DNA from: Brienomyrus brachyistius
Lineage: Eukaryota > Chordata > Actinopteri > Osteoglossiformes > Mormyridae
DNA: 64,000 nt
Assembly: GCF_023856365.1 (NCBI RefSeq)
Contig: NC_064545.1
Location: forward strand, 310,001-374,000
Direction of reading: 5' to 3'
Made by a program: the position numbers and the translations under genes. Shown here one piece after another: positions 24,441 to 34,257 of the stretch (positions within the stretch are counted from its first letter, which is position 1; every line of letters starts with the position of its first letter). The notes beneath the pieces were generated by a model. That model did not search any database. It was not told where the DNA came from and saw nothing but the letters and a program-made list of their open reading frames with translations.

Positions 24441-24764
24441 TCACACACACACATTGGTGTGCCCATCGAAATGGGGACCTTGCATTCATTTCTGTAGGAA
24501 AAGCCCTACTCCCAATCACAACAACTGTAACCCCTACCCAGCCCTACCCTTAACCATAAGTAACCAAGCAGAATACACTTCTGGCATTTTTAGTTTTTTG
24601 ATTGATTTTTATAAAATCTAGTTTGCCCTAGTGTGGGCTGAAAACATGGCTCCCACAATGTCAAAGTAACAGGTTTTTACCACATTATGGGGACATTTGG
24701 TCCCCACAATGCAATATATACATGACCACGTACATACACACACCTACAGACACACACACACAAA
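24441..24764 (+). repeat. Dispersed repeat C, copy 2
   Basis: Same block order and orientation as copy 1. CA run, GAAATGGGGACCTTGCATTC, CTACTCCCAATCACAAC, AACCCCTACCCAGCCCTAC, CACAATGTCAAAGTAACAGG, TTTGGTCCCCACAATGC, then a CA-rich end. It is about 4.1 kb from copy 1 and visibly diverged from it. Confidence 0.75.
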
Positions 24765-25245
24765 GATTCAAACAGTGCTCCCTAATCACTAGATACCCCC
24801 TCTGGTGTTATGTAATTCCATTTAAAAATGCCAGTCATTTATAGCTATTCATTACTTTATTGAAGTAGCTTTGGTATTTTACATACTTGACAGACAGAAG
24901 ACCAACCCACCCCTTTTTTCCGCAAAAGCACTATTGACAGGCTGCTAAAGGAGAGATATATGCAGAGTAAATGAAACTTCAGTCACAGAGGGAGATGCAG
25001 CCTGCTGAATGGGTACCGACACCCTGCAGCCTGCTGTGTAACAAATGGATCATGCCAAGGCCCCTTTCAACCTCCAATCGAAAAACACAAAAACGTACAT
25101 TTACTTAGAAGGCCTGTTTATCTAAAGTGACTGACAATCACTTTAGTAATATGTGGGTTTTATCCATCCACCTTCTATACACTTACCATGGTCAGAGTCG
25201 GAGAATGCAGGAAACCCCTGGACGGCATGTGGCTCCATCATAGGT
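24765..25245. other. Intronic, one short repeat remnant
   Basis: CATTTACTTAGAAGGCCTG followed by ATCTAAAGTGACTGACAATC at about 25098-25142 resembles the end of the repeat at 13822. The rest shows nothing recognisable. Confidence 0.5.
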
Positions 25246-25395
25246 CACAAGCAATCATACCCCAGCGGCTCTTCCCAGTAGGGAGCTGGGAGGGAGCAAA
25301 AATGTGTACTGTCTGGCAGGGAGCTTGTGGGAAGGAAAAACATTGACCGACTGTGGGTACTTGAGGACCGGATTGGGAAATATTGCAAAAAATTA
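25246..25395 (+). mobile_element. Degenerate family H hAT-like element
   Basis: Contains GGAGCTGGGAGGGAGCAAAA, GACTGTGGGTACTTGAGGAC and CGGATTGGGAAATATTG, matching the inner and right-hand parts of the elements at 30902 and 31803. The left end and duplication are lost. Confidence 0.5.
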
Positions 25396-25474
25396 CCACT
25401 ATGTCTGTTAACACTGATTTTACTACAACAAATAACAAGATATAAAGATTAAATTCATATTAATTTTACGGTTT

Positions 25475-26050
25475 TGTCATGCCCTGCTCGTCCGATACTC
25501 CCGTGTGCCTCTCCCCCTCATTTACCTCGTGTGGAATCCAGGTGTTTCCAGCCAGGGACGGATTACGGACTGGGCCAGCAGGGCCGCTGCCCAGGGGCCC
25601 TTGGGGTTCAGGGGGCCCGTGGGGCCCCTAGCCCAAAACAATTTGCAACGCTTATCAACAATGTATTTTCGTTTGTCTATTTTAGAGGGCCTACATTCTT
25701 TGATCCTCTGCCTACAAGGGCCCCTGACGCTATAGGGAGGGCGTTTGGCTGCCAAGGGCCCTTGAATTGTGGTGGTTGTGGTGGTGGTGCTGGTGGTGGT
25801 GGTGGGGGGCCTCGCGAACGTTTTGCCCAGGGGCCCACACAACCCATAATCCGTCCCTGTTCCCAGCTGTGTATAGTTGTTGTTAATTAGTCTTGTTGTA
25901 TTAAGTGCTACCTAGTCAGTCTTACCCCAGTCCAGTCATTGACGTCGATTTTGCGTGTACCCTATATTTTTTGATTATTTCCCCTGAATAAACTCCCACC
26001 TACCCAACCTCAGGGCTTCTGTTCTGCTTCCCTGCTATGCAACCATGACA
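25475..26050 (+). mobile_element. LTR-like TG...CA element, 261 bp without its insert
   Basis: The segment starts TGTCATGCCC and ends ACCATGACA, giving a 7-bp terminal inverted repeat with TG/CA ends. It is flanked by the same 5 bp, GGTTT, at 25470-25474 and 26051-26055. Near its right end is AATAAA at 25987-25992, as in the R region of an LTR. A hAT MITE plus its duplicated target (315 bp) sits inside. Without that the element is 261 bp and non-coding, so a solo LTR or similar short LTR-derived element fits best. No internal gag or pol sequence adjoins it. Confidence 0.65.
25553..25859. mobile_element. Non-autonomous hAT MITE nested in LTR-like element
   Basis: The element is 307 bp with inverted ends CAGGGACGGATTA and TAATCCGTCCCTG. 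It is flanked by TTTCCAGC at 25545-25552 and TTCCCAGC at 25860-25867, an 8-bp target duplication with one mismatch, which is the size produced by hAT transposases. It is rich in GGGGCCC words and has a (GGT)n stretch near 25770-25805. It encodes no transposase; the ORFs through it on both strands come from the GC-rich repeats. Confidence 0.85.
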
Positions 26051-26055
26051 GGTTT

Positions 26056-28783
26056 GTTTGTAGCTTTTCCCGATTTACCCCTTTATTGAACCCCTGGCAT
26101 GTTTATGCAGATTGGGACATTTGTATAGATCCATGAGCTTTGCTGTGGTAAAATTAAAAACAATCACCATGCTAATGACCATTGACCAAACAATTTAGCC
26201 AGCACATTGACTAATGACACTTATTGTACTGTTGGCTGTTTGAGTCCAAGTTTGTTCATAGTCTTGCTCATGCTTAGGGTGTAGTGCAGCTTTGTAGCAG
26301 AGATCGAGGGAAGTGGAGTAATTTTCATTGCCATACAGGGCGTTTCAGGAAACTTCTTTAGCTCAATATGCTTTTTAAGAAACGGAGTAACAGCAGGGAT
26401 CCTCACAGGCTCCTAAAGATGGATCGAGAGATTGCTGAATAATGCATAGCGGGAATGTTCCTAGCTTCGAAATCCGACACTTTCGGAGACCATCGATAAA
26501 TCAGCACCATGTTATCACGCTTTAAAAAAAGAGAGGGATTAAACAGGTAGGCCCCCTCTAAGAGTATGATAAATAAAAGCTCGTTTTCCTGTAACGAGGA
26601 TGCAGAAGAAGACAGAATACGAGCCCTCGGATTTACAGTGGTCCATCTTTCAATTTAAATCATCAGTCTATGCTTTGCTTACTGCTTGCTCAACTTAACT
26701 TTCCCCATTCAAATATGATTTATTCTGGTCTTCCTGTGAGCCACAGTGACAGGTAGTAATACCACACAGGCATGAAACAAGACAGCTGAAATGTAAGCTA
26801 TGTAGTGCTCTGAATTTCAGTTCTCCAGATTCTCAATGAAATGACAGACAGTTTCAACATAATATTAATTACTAATCTCACAGAATCGTCAATCTGATCA
26901 TGATTTTATTCTTCCAGAGGCTGTTTATTTTCTGGGTAAGATGGCCTCTCGATGTGAAATTAAGAGAAAGTTGTTGAATGACAATGAGAAAGAGTTTCCA
27001 GGTCTATGCACAACGAACATCTCCGTACCTCAAGGATGACTTATTAGGTGGCAGAATATCGAGCTGTCGAGTTCCTGTAGCACCAATTCTGGAAATATCA
27101 CTCACCAGCCATCATGAGGGAGTCTGAAGCTACAAAGGTCCATGCTGCAGTTATGGAGTATCTACAGCTGTCAGTGCTGTGAACCTGGTGGAAGGCGAGG
27201 GGAGGAAGAAATCATCTCCCTTCCTTCCATTGTGAGCCATACGTGATTAATGTTGTCAGGGAAGCTGCTGATAAAAGCCTGTTTTTTAGAAAGAGACAAA
27301 AACTCAGTTTCTCATAAGCAGATTGAAAACGTCACTTCATTTACATCATACAGTACTTCTTTAACATGAAGAATATGCCCTCCCACATCTTTTTTTCCGC
27401 TATGAATTTTGCATATTGTTAATAATATAAACCATAGACACAACGTTCTCTTTTGCTAATTATTTTATCTTAACAACTCAGTCAACAACCATATTTCATA
27501 AGTTTTCATTATTAAGTGGGTAATTTACAGTACTTTTACCAGGTTGTATCCTAATTCAGAAAAATCACCGTTGCACTGTACAGCACAAAGCAGCAGCACT
27601 GTTGTAAACGTGATATCGGTTAAGAGGTTGTTTTTCCCCCAGTAATGCTAATCTGTATTGTAACATTACTGCAGTTCTGTCCTAACAGCAGAGAGGGTCT
27701 CAAAGCCGTCCAGGTTTTGCTGTCTGATTGCTATCCAGTTCTCCCCGTCAAACAGGTTTAAATAACGTCTTGTTTCTCATTCAGGGATTTGACTTGGGTT
27801 CTGACGAAATCAGTACTGCTCTCCAGTTAGTGATCCTCGCTATGAGGACCTAGACACAGTTTTCAGTTAACCCCATGCCTTAATTTACTCATCTAACATT
27901 AATTGCTGATGCTTACAAAAATTACCAAATGACCTAATCACTACAAAGAAAAAAACATATCTGAGAGTAAAACACTACACTGTACAGTATTATATTCTCA
28001 AACAATTTCTAGAAAATATGTATTTTCATGTGTCGTATTCTTCAATGCGATCATAAAACAAAGTGAATAATGATCAGGAAATGCCCCCTGACACCGATGG
28101 CTGAACTGGGATGAACTGGGAGATACATTTTACAGACACTGGACACACAGCCTGTCGTCGTTACAAAAGCTGGTTTCAGCAGCTGTGGTTACAGAGGATT
28201 TTCACAGGAGCAATTACAGCTGTGGAAAGCAGTAATCATCGAATAGAGTGTCACCAGGAGCCCCTCGGGGGGGCAGGGGGGTTCAGGGGTATTGATGAGA
28301 AACGGAGACTCCAACAAGTCCACGACTGGCCCCGTTCTCATTGAGGAGCTCCATACTTGACAATGGAACACCCATACCACAAGGTTCATATGCAGTCTAT
28401 ACTGCCAGGTTGACTGGTACTGTCACTGTTGTCCATGCATGCAAGCCTCCTGATGCCCCTCTGGGTCAAGCAGCCACACTCTATGGTCAAAGCAGGTGAC
28501 TCTATTCAATGATGTAGGAAGCGGAGGTTTTATCACCGGTGATCATCAGTTTGTTTACGCCGGCAGACACAATTTCAGACTAGAGGAAGTCAGCTTCCCA
28601 TGATCCGCTTGAGGGGGTCATCCTCACCTCCAAATGATGTGAGGAGCTGCGAGACTTGGAATTCCCACGTTGCTGTTGACGATGAGTCACAAAGAGTTTC
28701 TGGGTAGGAAATGACCACAAGCAATAGATTAAACAGACAATTATGGTCATTATCATCCAAATCTGACCATGACCATACACATA
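26056..28783. other. Intronic, no repeat or gene recognised
   Basis: Long, mostly AT-rich unique stretch. A 61-codon - strand frame at 26221-26406 has no obvious family, and its short length argues against a gene. The segment at 27230-28080 is AT-rich and repeat-free. It would be a reasonable place to look for conserved non-coding sequence. Confidence 0.45.
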
Positions 28784-29298
28784 CAGCTCTGGTAAAAATT
28801 AAGAGACCACAGCAATATTTACGGTTTCACTTATATTTCAGCTTATGGGTTTTTAAGCGGCTGTGTAAAATATACATCCAGCCTGGCTCCTTCCTGTTTC
28901 TCATTAATGAAGGGCTTCTTCCTTGCTTTATGGATCTTCAGTCCTGCTTCTAGGAGCCCGTTATGAATTGTCTTAGCAGTGCACTTCACACCATTTAATG
29001 TTTCCCAATCCTTTTGAAGGTCACTTGAGGTCATCCCCCATTTATGAGACACTGCCAGTTAAGTTTACAGTCATCTCTGGCATTAGAAGGTTGCTTCTGC
29101 CCTCTTACCTGGCTGGTTTTTGGTTATTGCCAGTGTCTCCTGCTTCACTTTGTTCTTAGAAACTTTGAGCCTGGAACAGCCTGATGCGCAGTGCAGCCTC
29201 CTGCTAGCAGAACCAGGATTAAACCTGGATTTTAAAACGCAGATTTTTAAAAAGTATAAAGTGGTGTCTTTTCCAAAGCTGTATTTCAGGAAATTATT
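28784..29298 (-). pseudogene. Deleted Tc1-like transposon with transposase relic
   Basis: The left end begins CAGCTCTGGTAAAAATTAAG right after a TA (28782-28783), matching the inverted repeat of a common fish Tc1-like element. On the - strand, 28843-29052 encodes a Tc1 transposase segment: SDLQKDWE near its start, then a helix-turn-helix-like GVKCTAKTIHNGLLEAGLKI, then the family motif ARKKPF. Frames break upstream. The DDE catalytic domain is missing and the sequence passes straight into the terminal repeat, so the copy is internally deleted. The opposite terminal repeat is absent, and the element stops where a SINE begins. Confidence 0.8.
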
Positions 29299-29577
29299 CA
29301 TTTTCCATACCTGCTTGTCTTATGCAGGGTTGCAGGGGTCCGGAGCCCATCGTGGAAGCTATGGGTGCAAAGCAGAGAATAACTTAGCATGAGGTGCCAA
29401 CCCACTCACATTATTCACAACTAGGGACAATTCAGCAACTACAGTTCACCGTAGATTGTGGGAAGAAACGGGAAATGCATCATGATGTCACGGGGAGATC
29501 ATGCAAACTCCACACATGGAGTCAGGGCGTACACTAGCGAGGTGTGAGGAGACAGTGCTGCCCACTGCACCTCCATG
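29299..29577 (-). mobile_element. Family A SINE, - orientation
   Basis: Read on the + strand it runs from the tail end (TTCATTTTCCATACC, GCAGGGTTGCAGGGGTCCGG) through AGATCATGCAAACTCCACAC to the head (GACAGTGCTGCCCACTGCAC). Most of the family's length is present. It abuts the truncated Tc1 relic. Confidence 0.8.
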
Positions 29578-29875
29578 CTACCATTTATGGAAAATAGGAA
29601 TTCAGAATTTTTTAAATGTGCTGTGACATGGAAGACAGTGACCATTGTTGAAGCCATGTTCAGTAGCTCCAGTGTAGAAGAAAGAAAGATTATCAGAGTA
29701 GCCCGGTTTACAGCATCTGTCTGTGAAACTTACTCACTGTGATTTGGGACCCTCTTTTATGCATTCACAACAACAGTGCCCCCTGCTGGGATTCCCCATT
29801 AGTGCAGGGGCAGTATCTTCATTAAACCCATTCTAATGACATTAACCAATCAACATAAAACATGCAAGTATAAGT

Positions 29876-30082
29876 ATGGCATGGGGCCTCCGCAAGTAGC
29901 ACTCTGGTGTCACGCCTCCAGAAATATGGGTCTGTTTCCCGCCCCCCTGTGTATGGAGCTCACACGCCCTCCCTGTGTTTGTAGTTTGGTTTGTATTCGG
30001 GTTTACGTTTGTAGTTTTACCTGAATTGCCCATATTGAGCCCTGTATTGGGGTAGAACTCTATACTGGAAAATGGATGGATG
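29876..30082 (+). mobile_element. Degenerate family A SINE
   Basis: Head-like AGTAGCACTCTGGTGTCACG, middle TGTATGGAGCTCACACGCCC and a tail reading CTGGAAAATGGATGGATG follow the order of family A with many changes. The assignment rests mainly on that order and the tail. Confidence 0.5.
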
Positions 30083-30893
30083 CACAGGGATACAATATTA
30101 TATATCAACAGGAATAATTTAACATCGCAGTAACAAGTCCGATGAAAGATAACTTTATAAAGAACTTGTGAAAACTTACAGAATATGTGTCATAAACTAA
30201 AGAGACCATTTTGTATCCAATAGTTATCAAACATGAAAGTTTTTTTTTCTTTTATAGCTAAATGAAAAGCAAGTGCTGAGTGGTCAAACACAGCAGAAGA
30301 GGATTAACCTGGAGCAGTGAAATCATTTTACCAGCGGGTGCAAGATCAGAATTGTTTAAAATCAGCAGAATGTTGTAAAAAAAAAACACCTATTCTGATT
30401 GTCTTAATAATACTTTTTTAAAATATGAAAGCTAAGAAGACTTATTTGAAACCTATTTTAAAAAAATTAAGACATATATAAGAGAACTGAACTGAACACA
30501 GCTAAGATCATCCTCAGAAAACCAAGCACCCCCATATGGGATATGATCTGGGATATAAATTACCATTTTAATAGTAAGATAATAACAAGTGAGACTGGAA
30601 AGGATGACCTCAGAGGTGACAGCCAGCATATGTAAATCATTAATTACCCAGAATTCATTAGTCTCTTTGGGAAGATGAAGGATGTGTCAGACCACAAATA
30701 TATTGATATTATCTCTGTGCACTGTATGGTCCGACCATGCACTGAATAGGCCGTGGCAGCAATTAGGCTTGAATTAATGAGATTTCTCGAGGTGGCGTTT
30801 AAGAACCAAGTACATTTAAAAAAGCAATTAATGGATCCGGACCAGCAACTGAAACTCGCTGGATGAAGGTGATCTCATTGTGGGTTTCGACTA
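30083..30893. other. AT-rich unique stretch
   Basis: No exon or repeat recognised. The part at 30600-30840 is repeat-free and carries several TAAT-type homeodomain-like words (CATTAATTAC, TTGAATTAATGAG, AGCAATTAATGG) in otherwise high-complexity sequence. That is a composition often seen in vertebrate conserved non-coding elements; conservation itself cannot be seen here. Confidence 0.4.
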
Positions 30894-30901
30894 TGCTAAC
30901 C

Positions 30902-31006
30902 CAGTGTCTCCCACTCTGGGATACCTGGCATACAGTCCACATTTTCGCTCCCTCCCAAAAATGTGGACTGACTGTGGATCCCTGAGGACCGGATTGGGAA
31001 ACACTG
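30902..31006. mobile_element. Short hAT element (family H) with perfect 8-bp duplication
   Basis: The element is 105 bp from CAGTGTCTCCC to GGGAAACACTG and is flanked on both sides by TGCTAACC (30894-30901 and 31007-31014). The ends are imperfect inverted repeats, and internal CCACATTTTCGCTCCCTCCC and AAAATGTGGACTG pair with each other. The 8-bp duplication supports mobilisation by a hAT transposase. It is a shorter relative of the copy at 31803. Confidence 0.85.
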
Positions 31007-31194
31007 TGCTAACCAAAACATGTAATTAGGGCTAAGCTGAAGCCTGAGGGCTCACCTACATGACTCGCAGGTGCAGGAAGTTCTCCTACCCATAATGCAA
31101 TGCTCAGTTAACCTACTGGAACTTACAGTCAGGGTTTTCCCTAATGGATCCTACAGGGTTTCTCTTGAAATCATATCTAAATTTGCAGGCAGGA

Positions 31195-31380
31195 TTTTTT
31201 TTCTTGGTAGCAGAAGGCACAAGGCAGGAGAACACCCAGGACGGGATGGCAGACCATTTCAGTACTTACACATGCACACCTACTGTACACTCACAATACG
31301 AGGAAGCTAAAGATGCCAATTCACCTATCTGCATATGTTTGGAGCCTGGCCGAAAAATCTGAGCTCCTGGAGGAAACCTA
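31195..31380 (-). mobile_element. Partial family A SINE, - orientation
   Basis: GGCACAAGGCAGGAGAACAC, CCAGGACGGGATGGCAGACC and CTCCTGGAGGAAACCT follow the reverse-strand order of family A. The head is missing, cut where family F2 sequence begins. Confidence 0.65.
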
Positions 31381-31500
31381 CTCATGGGAGCTTTACTTAC
31401 ACAAAAATGTTCTGAGGGCAGAACAAAAAAAAGTTTGGTTCAAAGAGATAGCCAATCAGATTGTAGAGGAGGTGGGACCAAGACATCTGATTGGTTGGTA
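31381..31500 (+). mobile_element. Family F2 repeat, partial copy
   Basis: CTCATGGGAGCTTTACTTAC and AAAAATGTTCTGAGGGCAGA match, on the opposite strand, the right arm of the palindromic element at 55794-55895. It continues with AGCCAATCAGATTGTAGAGG and a CTGATTGGTTGG that can pair with it. Exact ends are not defined. Confidence 0.55.
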
Positions 31501-31802
31501 AAATCCATTTTGATTTTGTTTCAGATAACTAGTTGAGAACTTGGTGATTATAATCAACTGGTTGTAGCATGGGATGACTATCTTCAGTTCTGGGGATCTG
31601 CCCATCCCTGCACTCACTGCTGCTGCCCACATGCTTTGTGTTTCTTATTGGTATTTCACTACAGGCGGAGATGACATTTAGTTTGTGTTGCCGGCGGAAC
31701 CAGCTGCAGAACAAAAGCAGAAGATTTTAATTGCCAGTATTTTATACATGATGATTTTTTACCCCCACACAGCCACACATATAGAAAGTCGGTCGTATAG
31801 GT

Positions 31803-31970
31803 CAGTGTTTCCAAACCCAGTCCTCGGGGAACCAGTCCACATTTTTGTTTCGTCTCAGCTCCCAGCACACTTGTACCTGGAATTTGGTGTTCCTGATTGG
31901 CTGGGAGTTGGGAGGGAGAAAAAATGTGAACTGTCCAGGGTTCCCCCAAGGACTGGGTTGGGAAACACTG
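31803..31970. mobile_element. hAT-type foldback element (family H), fullest copy
   Basis: The element is 168 bp with ends CAGTGTTTCCAAACCCAG and CTGGGTTGGGAAACACTG. It is flanked by GTATAGGT (31795-31802) and GTGTAGGT (31971-31978), an 8-bp duplication with one mismatch. The inverted repeats extend inward through CCACATTTTTG and the CTCCCAGC/GCTGGGAG region, so most of it can fold on itself. It has no coding capacity. Confidence 0.85.
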
Positions 31971-31978
31971 GTGTAGGT

Positions 31979-32477
31979 GGTTTATGAGCATCCTGGCTAA
32001 CATTGTGTCATTGGGATGATGGCTTTAATGAGACGTAAGGTTCATCCTTAACCACTCTGATAGGCACTGTGGGTTTTCCCCTGAATCTGAATTCATACGA
32101 TCATTCTATATTAACTCACAGCCACATACCCTGCTGGGGAACCGCCCAGCATGCAGTGTCTGATCAGCCTAAAGCCGTGTAAACCAAAGCCGGTTAATGT
32201 ACACAAGTAATTACAACCCAAAAAAACTGTGTTTGACAGCATCGAGTTGACTGCTTACTCAGGCAGTAGCATAATCACCCTAATTAAACTCAGATCCTGC
32301 AGGTGGTAAAATTGCAAAGTAAAACGTCATTCTCTAACAAAATCTATCAATGTGAGTCTAAAATTCCTGGGAGATATTCAGGCTTTAGATATTTGAATAG
32401 CAGCAAACTGCAACATCAGGCAGAAACTGCTTGCCGTGGAAGATTTGGGGAAAGCAATCCAGGACATGCAAGCCTCC
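31979..32477. other. No feature seen
   Basis: Unique sequence between repeats with no splice-bounded open frame recognised. Confidence 0.5.
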
Positions 32478-32762
32478 AGTTTCAAATTTTTATTGTCATA
32501 TTTCTTCCATGGAACACGGTGAAGTTCTTGTGCCACAGTTTCAGGGGAGTGGACAAGTGCAGGGGGGGGGGATGAAAGCGTTGCAATACAAAACACACAG
32601 CAGTGCAGTAAGAGATGAGACAGTGCGAGACAAAAGAGTAGAGTGAAACAATAAATATGCAATGGATGCAATAAATAGGTGATGCGCTGGGAAAGTATGT
32701 GCATATAGCCACTGCAGTAGGCAGTACTAAAAATACAATGCAATACAATACAATGCAGTACG
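32478..32762 (+). repeat. Dispersed repeat D (TTTATTGTCAT type)
   Basis: Begins CAAATTTTTATTGTCATA and continues through CAGTTTCAGGGG and GTGGACAAGTGCA to a run of CAATGCAATACAATAC-type words. A second, poorer relative starts at 49236. I recall such sequence as common in fish genomes but cannot assign a class. Confidence 0.55.
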
Positions 32763-32912
32763 CCGGGGGCAGGTGCAGCCCGATGTTTTCGGAAAAGAAG
32801 CTGTGACTGTAACAGGTGACTAAAATCTACCTTAAATTTATGATTTATGTTATTAAAATTTTAATGACTTCCTAGATGAAAAAAGGAAATTATAATTATA
32901 TAATTTTATATA

Positions 32913-33165
32913 CAGACGCTCCACTACTTACTAACTTTCAGACATACGAACGAAGAGGACTGTAAGTCTAAATTGAGTTCCTTGGGCTCCCGGTTCCTGT
33001 CCGCAACATGAAATTTTTTTTCTGCTCGTCAATTCCGCCTAGTACGACTTCTGGACACGACTCCCGCCGCGCACCAACGTAACGTGCGTACGCCCAGCAT
33101 CCGAGTTAATGACGAACATTTCAAGTCACGGACAGCCATTCGGAACGTAACTCTACGTAATTATA
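32913..33165 (+). mobile_element. TA-flanked MITE (family F3), decayed copy
   Basis: Opens with TA then CAGACGCTCCACTACTTACT and follows the same order as the full copy at 43369: CATACGAACGAAGAGGACTG, GGGCTCCCGGTTCCTGTCCG, TTCCGCCTAGTACGAC, then ACGAACATTTCAAGT. The right terminal repeat is mutated or truncated into AT-rich DNA. Confidence 0.8.
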
Positions 33166-34131
33166 TATATAATGACTGAATCCAAGACTAATTATCTTGT
33201 TATTAACATTTGACTGAAAGACATATTAAGTATAAAAACTCACCGTCAGGTCAGGGCAACCTATGACATGCAGTCACGAATGGAGATGGAAGTGTTTTAG
33301 GGCTATGAGGTGAGCAATGTGATGGTAAAATGCAAAGGTTTCTGACTCGTTATGCCTTTGGCAATTCAATATGGGCAATTCATACATTCTCCTAACGCTA
33401 ATTTAAAAACTTCAAACATTTCCACTTAAATAATCCTGACGCTTCGTTGCGTTCAGACATCGGAAGAGTAAAGCGGTGAATCAAAGGCCAGTATGTTTTC
33501 AGTGGTTTTGGATTTAAAAAAAAAAAATCAGCCTGACTGTTCGTTCAGTTGCAATTAGCATGATGGAGACGCATGTGCTGCAGCGACGGGGCAACAATAA
33601 ATCAGAATGAGATTTCTATAAGCTCGCAGAAGAACCTGCAATCCGCTGAAAAAAATAATAGCGAGAGACGTAAATTGGATCCTGCAGGGACATTTCAGCG
33701 GTGAAGGGGTGGGCGTGCAAGGAGATACATAATACCATTGTGGGATGTGGCAATATCCACTATGTTCTGCATGAGATAACAGGACAGCTTCCAGGGGGCT
33801 ATGACTCTTAATTAAACTCTAAAAGCACATCAGTCTTTCGCTGGACAGAATTGAATAGGGAGGAGCCTAATCACGGAATTAATTTACAGAACTGACTATG
33901 GTAAAACCTCCTTGACAGCTATGCTGCATACATGCTCGTTTCGGTTTGATTTCCTGTTTATATAAAACATAACTTTTGTGTGGTATTTCCCTGAATAACA
34001 ATATAGAATTTGATGAAAGGGCGCTGTTGAAAAACCAAGGAGAGCAAACAGGCCAAGGGGGTACAGCAACTGGAGAATGGAACGAATCGAACAGCATCCT
34101 CGGGATACGTCAGGAAGACAAACCAGACAGC
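33166..34131. other. No feature seen
   Basis: Unique sequence, AT-rich to about 33660, with no repeat or exon recognised. Confidence 0.5.
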
Positions 34132-34257
34132 TTGCGAAACTTAATTGAATTAGTTGCACATGAAAAGCAGGGCCTGTCCTCCAATCAAAGGCTCCCCAGA
34201 AACATCCACCCCATCCATAAATTAAGGTGATTCAGTTTAGCCATCTTTGCCTCTGAG
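34132..34257 (+). repeat. 126-bp segment duplicated at 37032
   Basis: This stretch matches 37032-37157 at a constant offset of 2900 bp with no gap, from TTGCGAAACTTAATTGAATT through GGGCCTGTCCTCCAATCAAA to TTTGCCTCTGA. I counted only about a dozen differences, most near the right end. It is not part of any other repeat I recognised, so it appears to be a two-copy local duplication. Confidence 0.85.

Noticed and set aside
26221..26406. 61-codon - strand frame ending at a normal stop
   Set aside because: It looked mildly codon-like but is short, AT-rich and has no recognised family.
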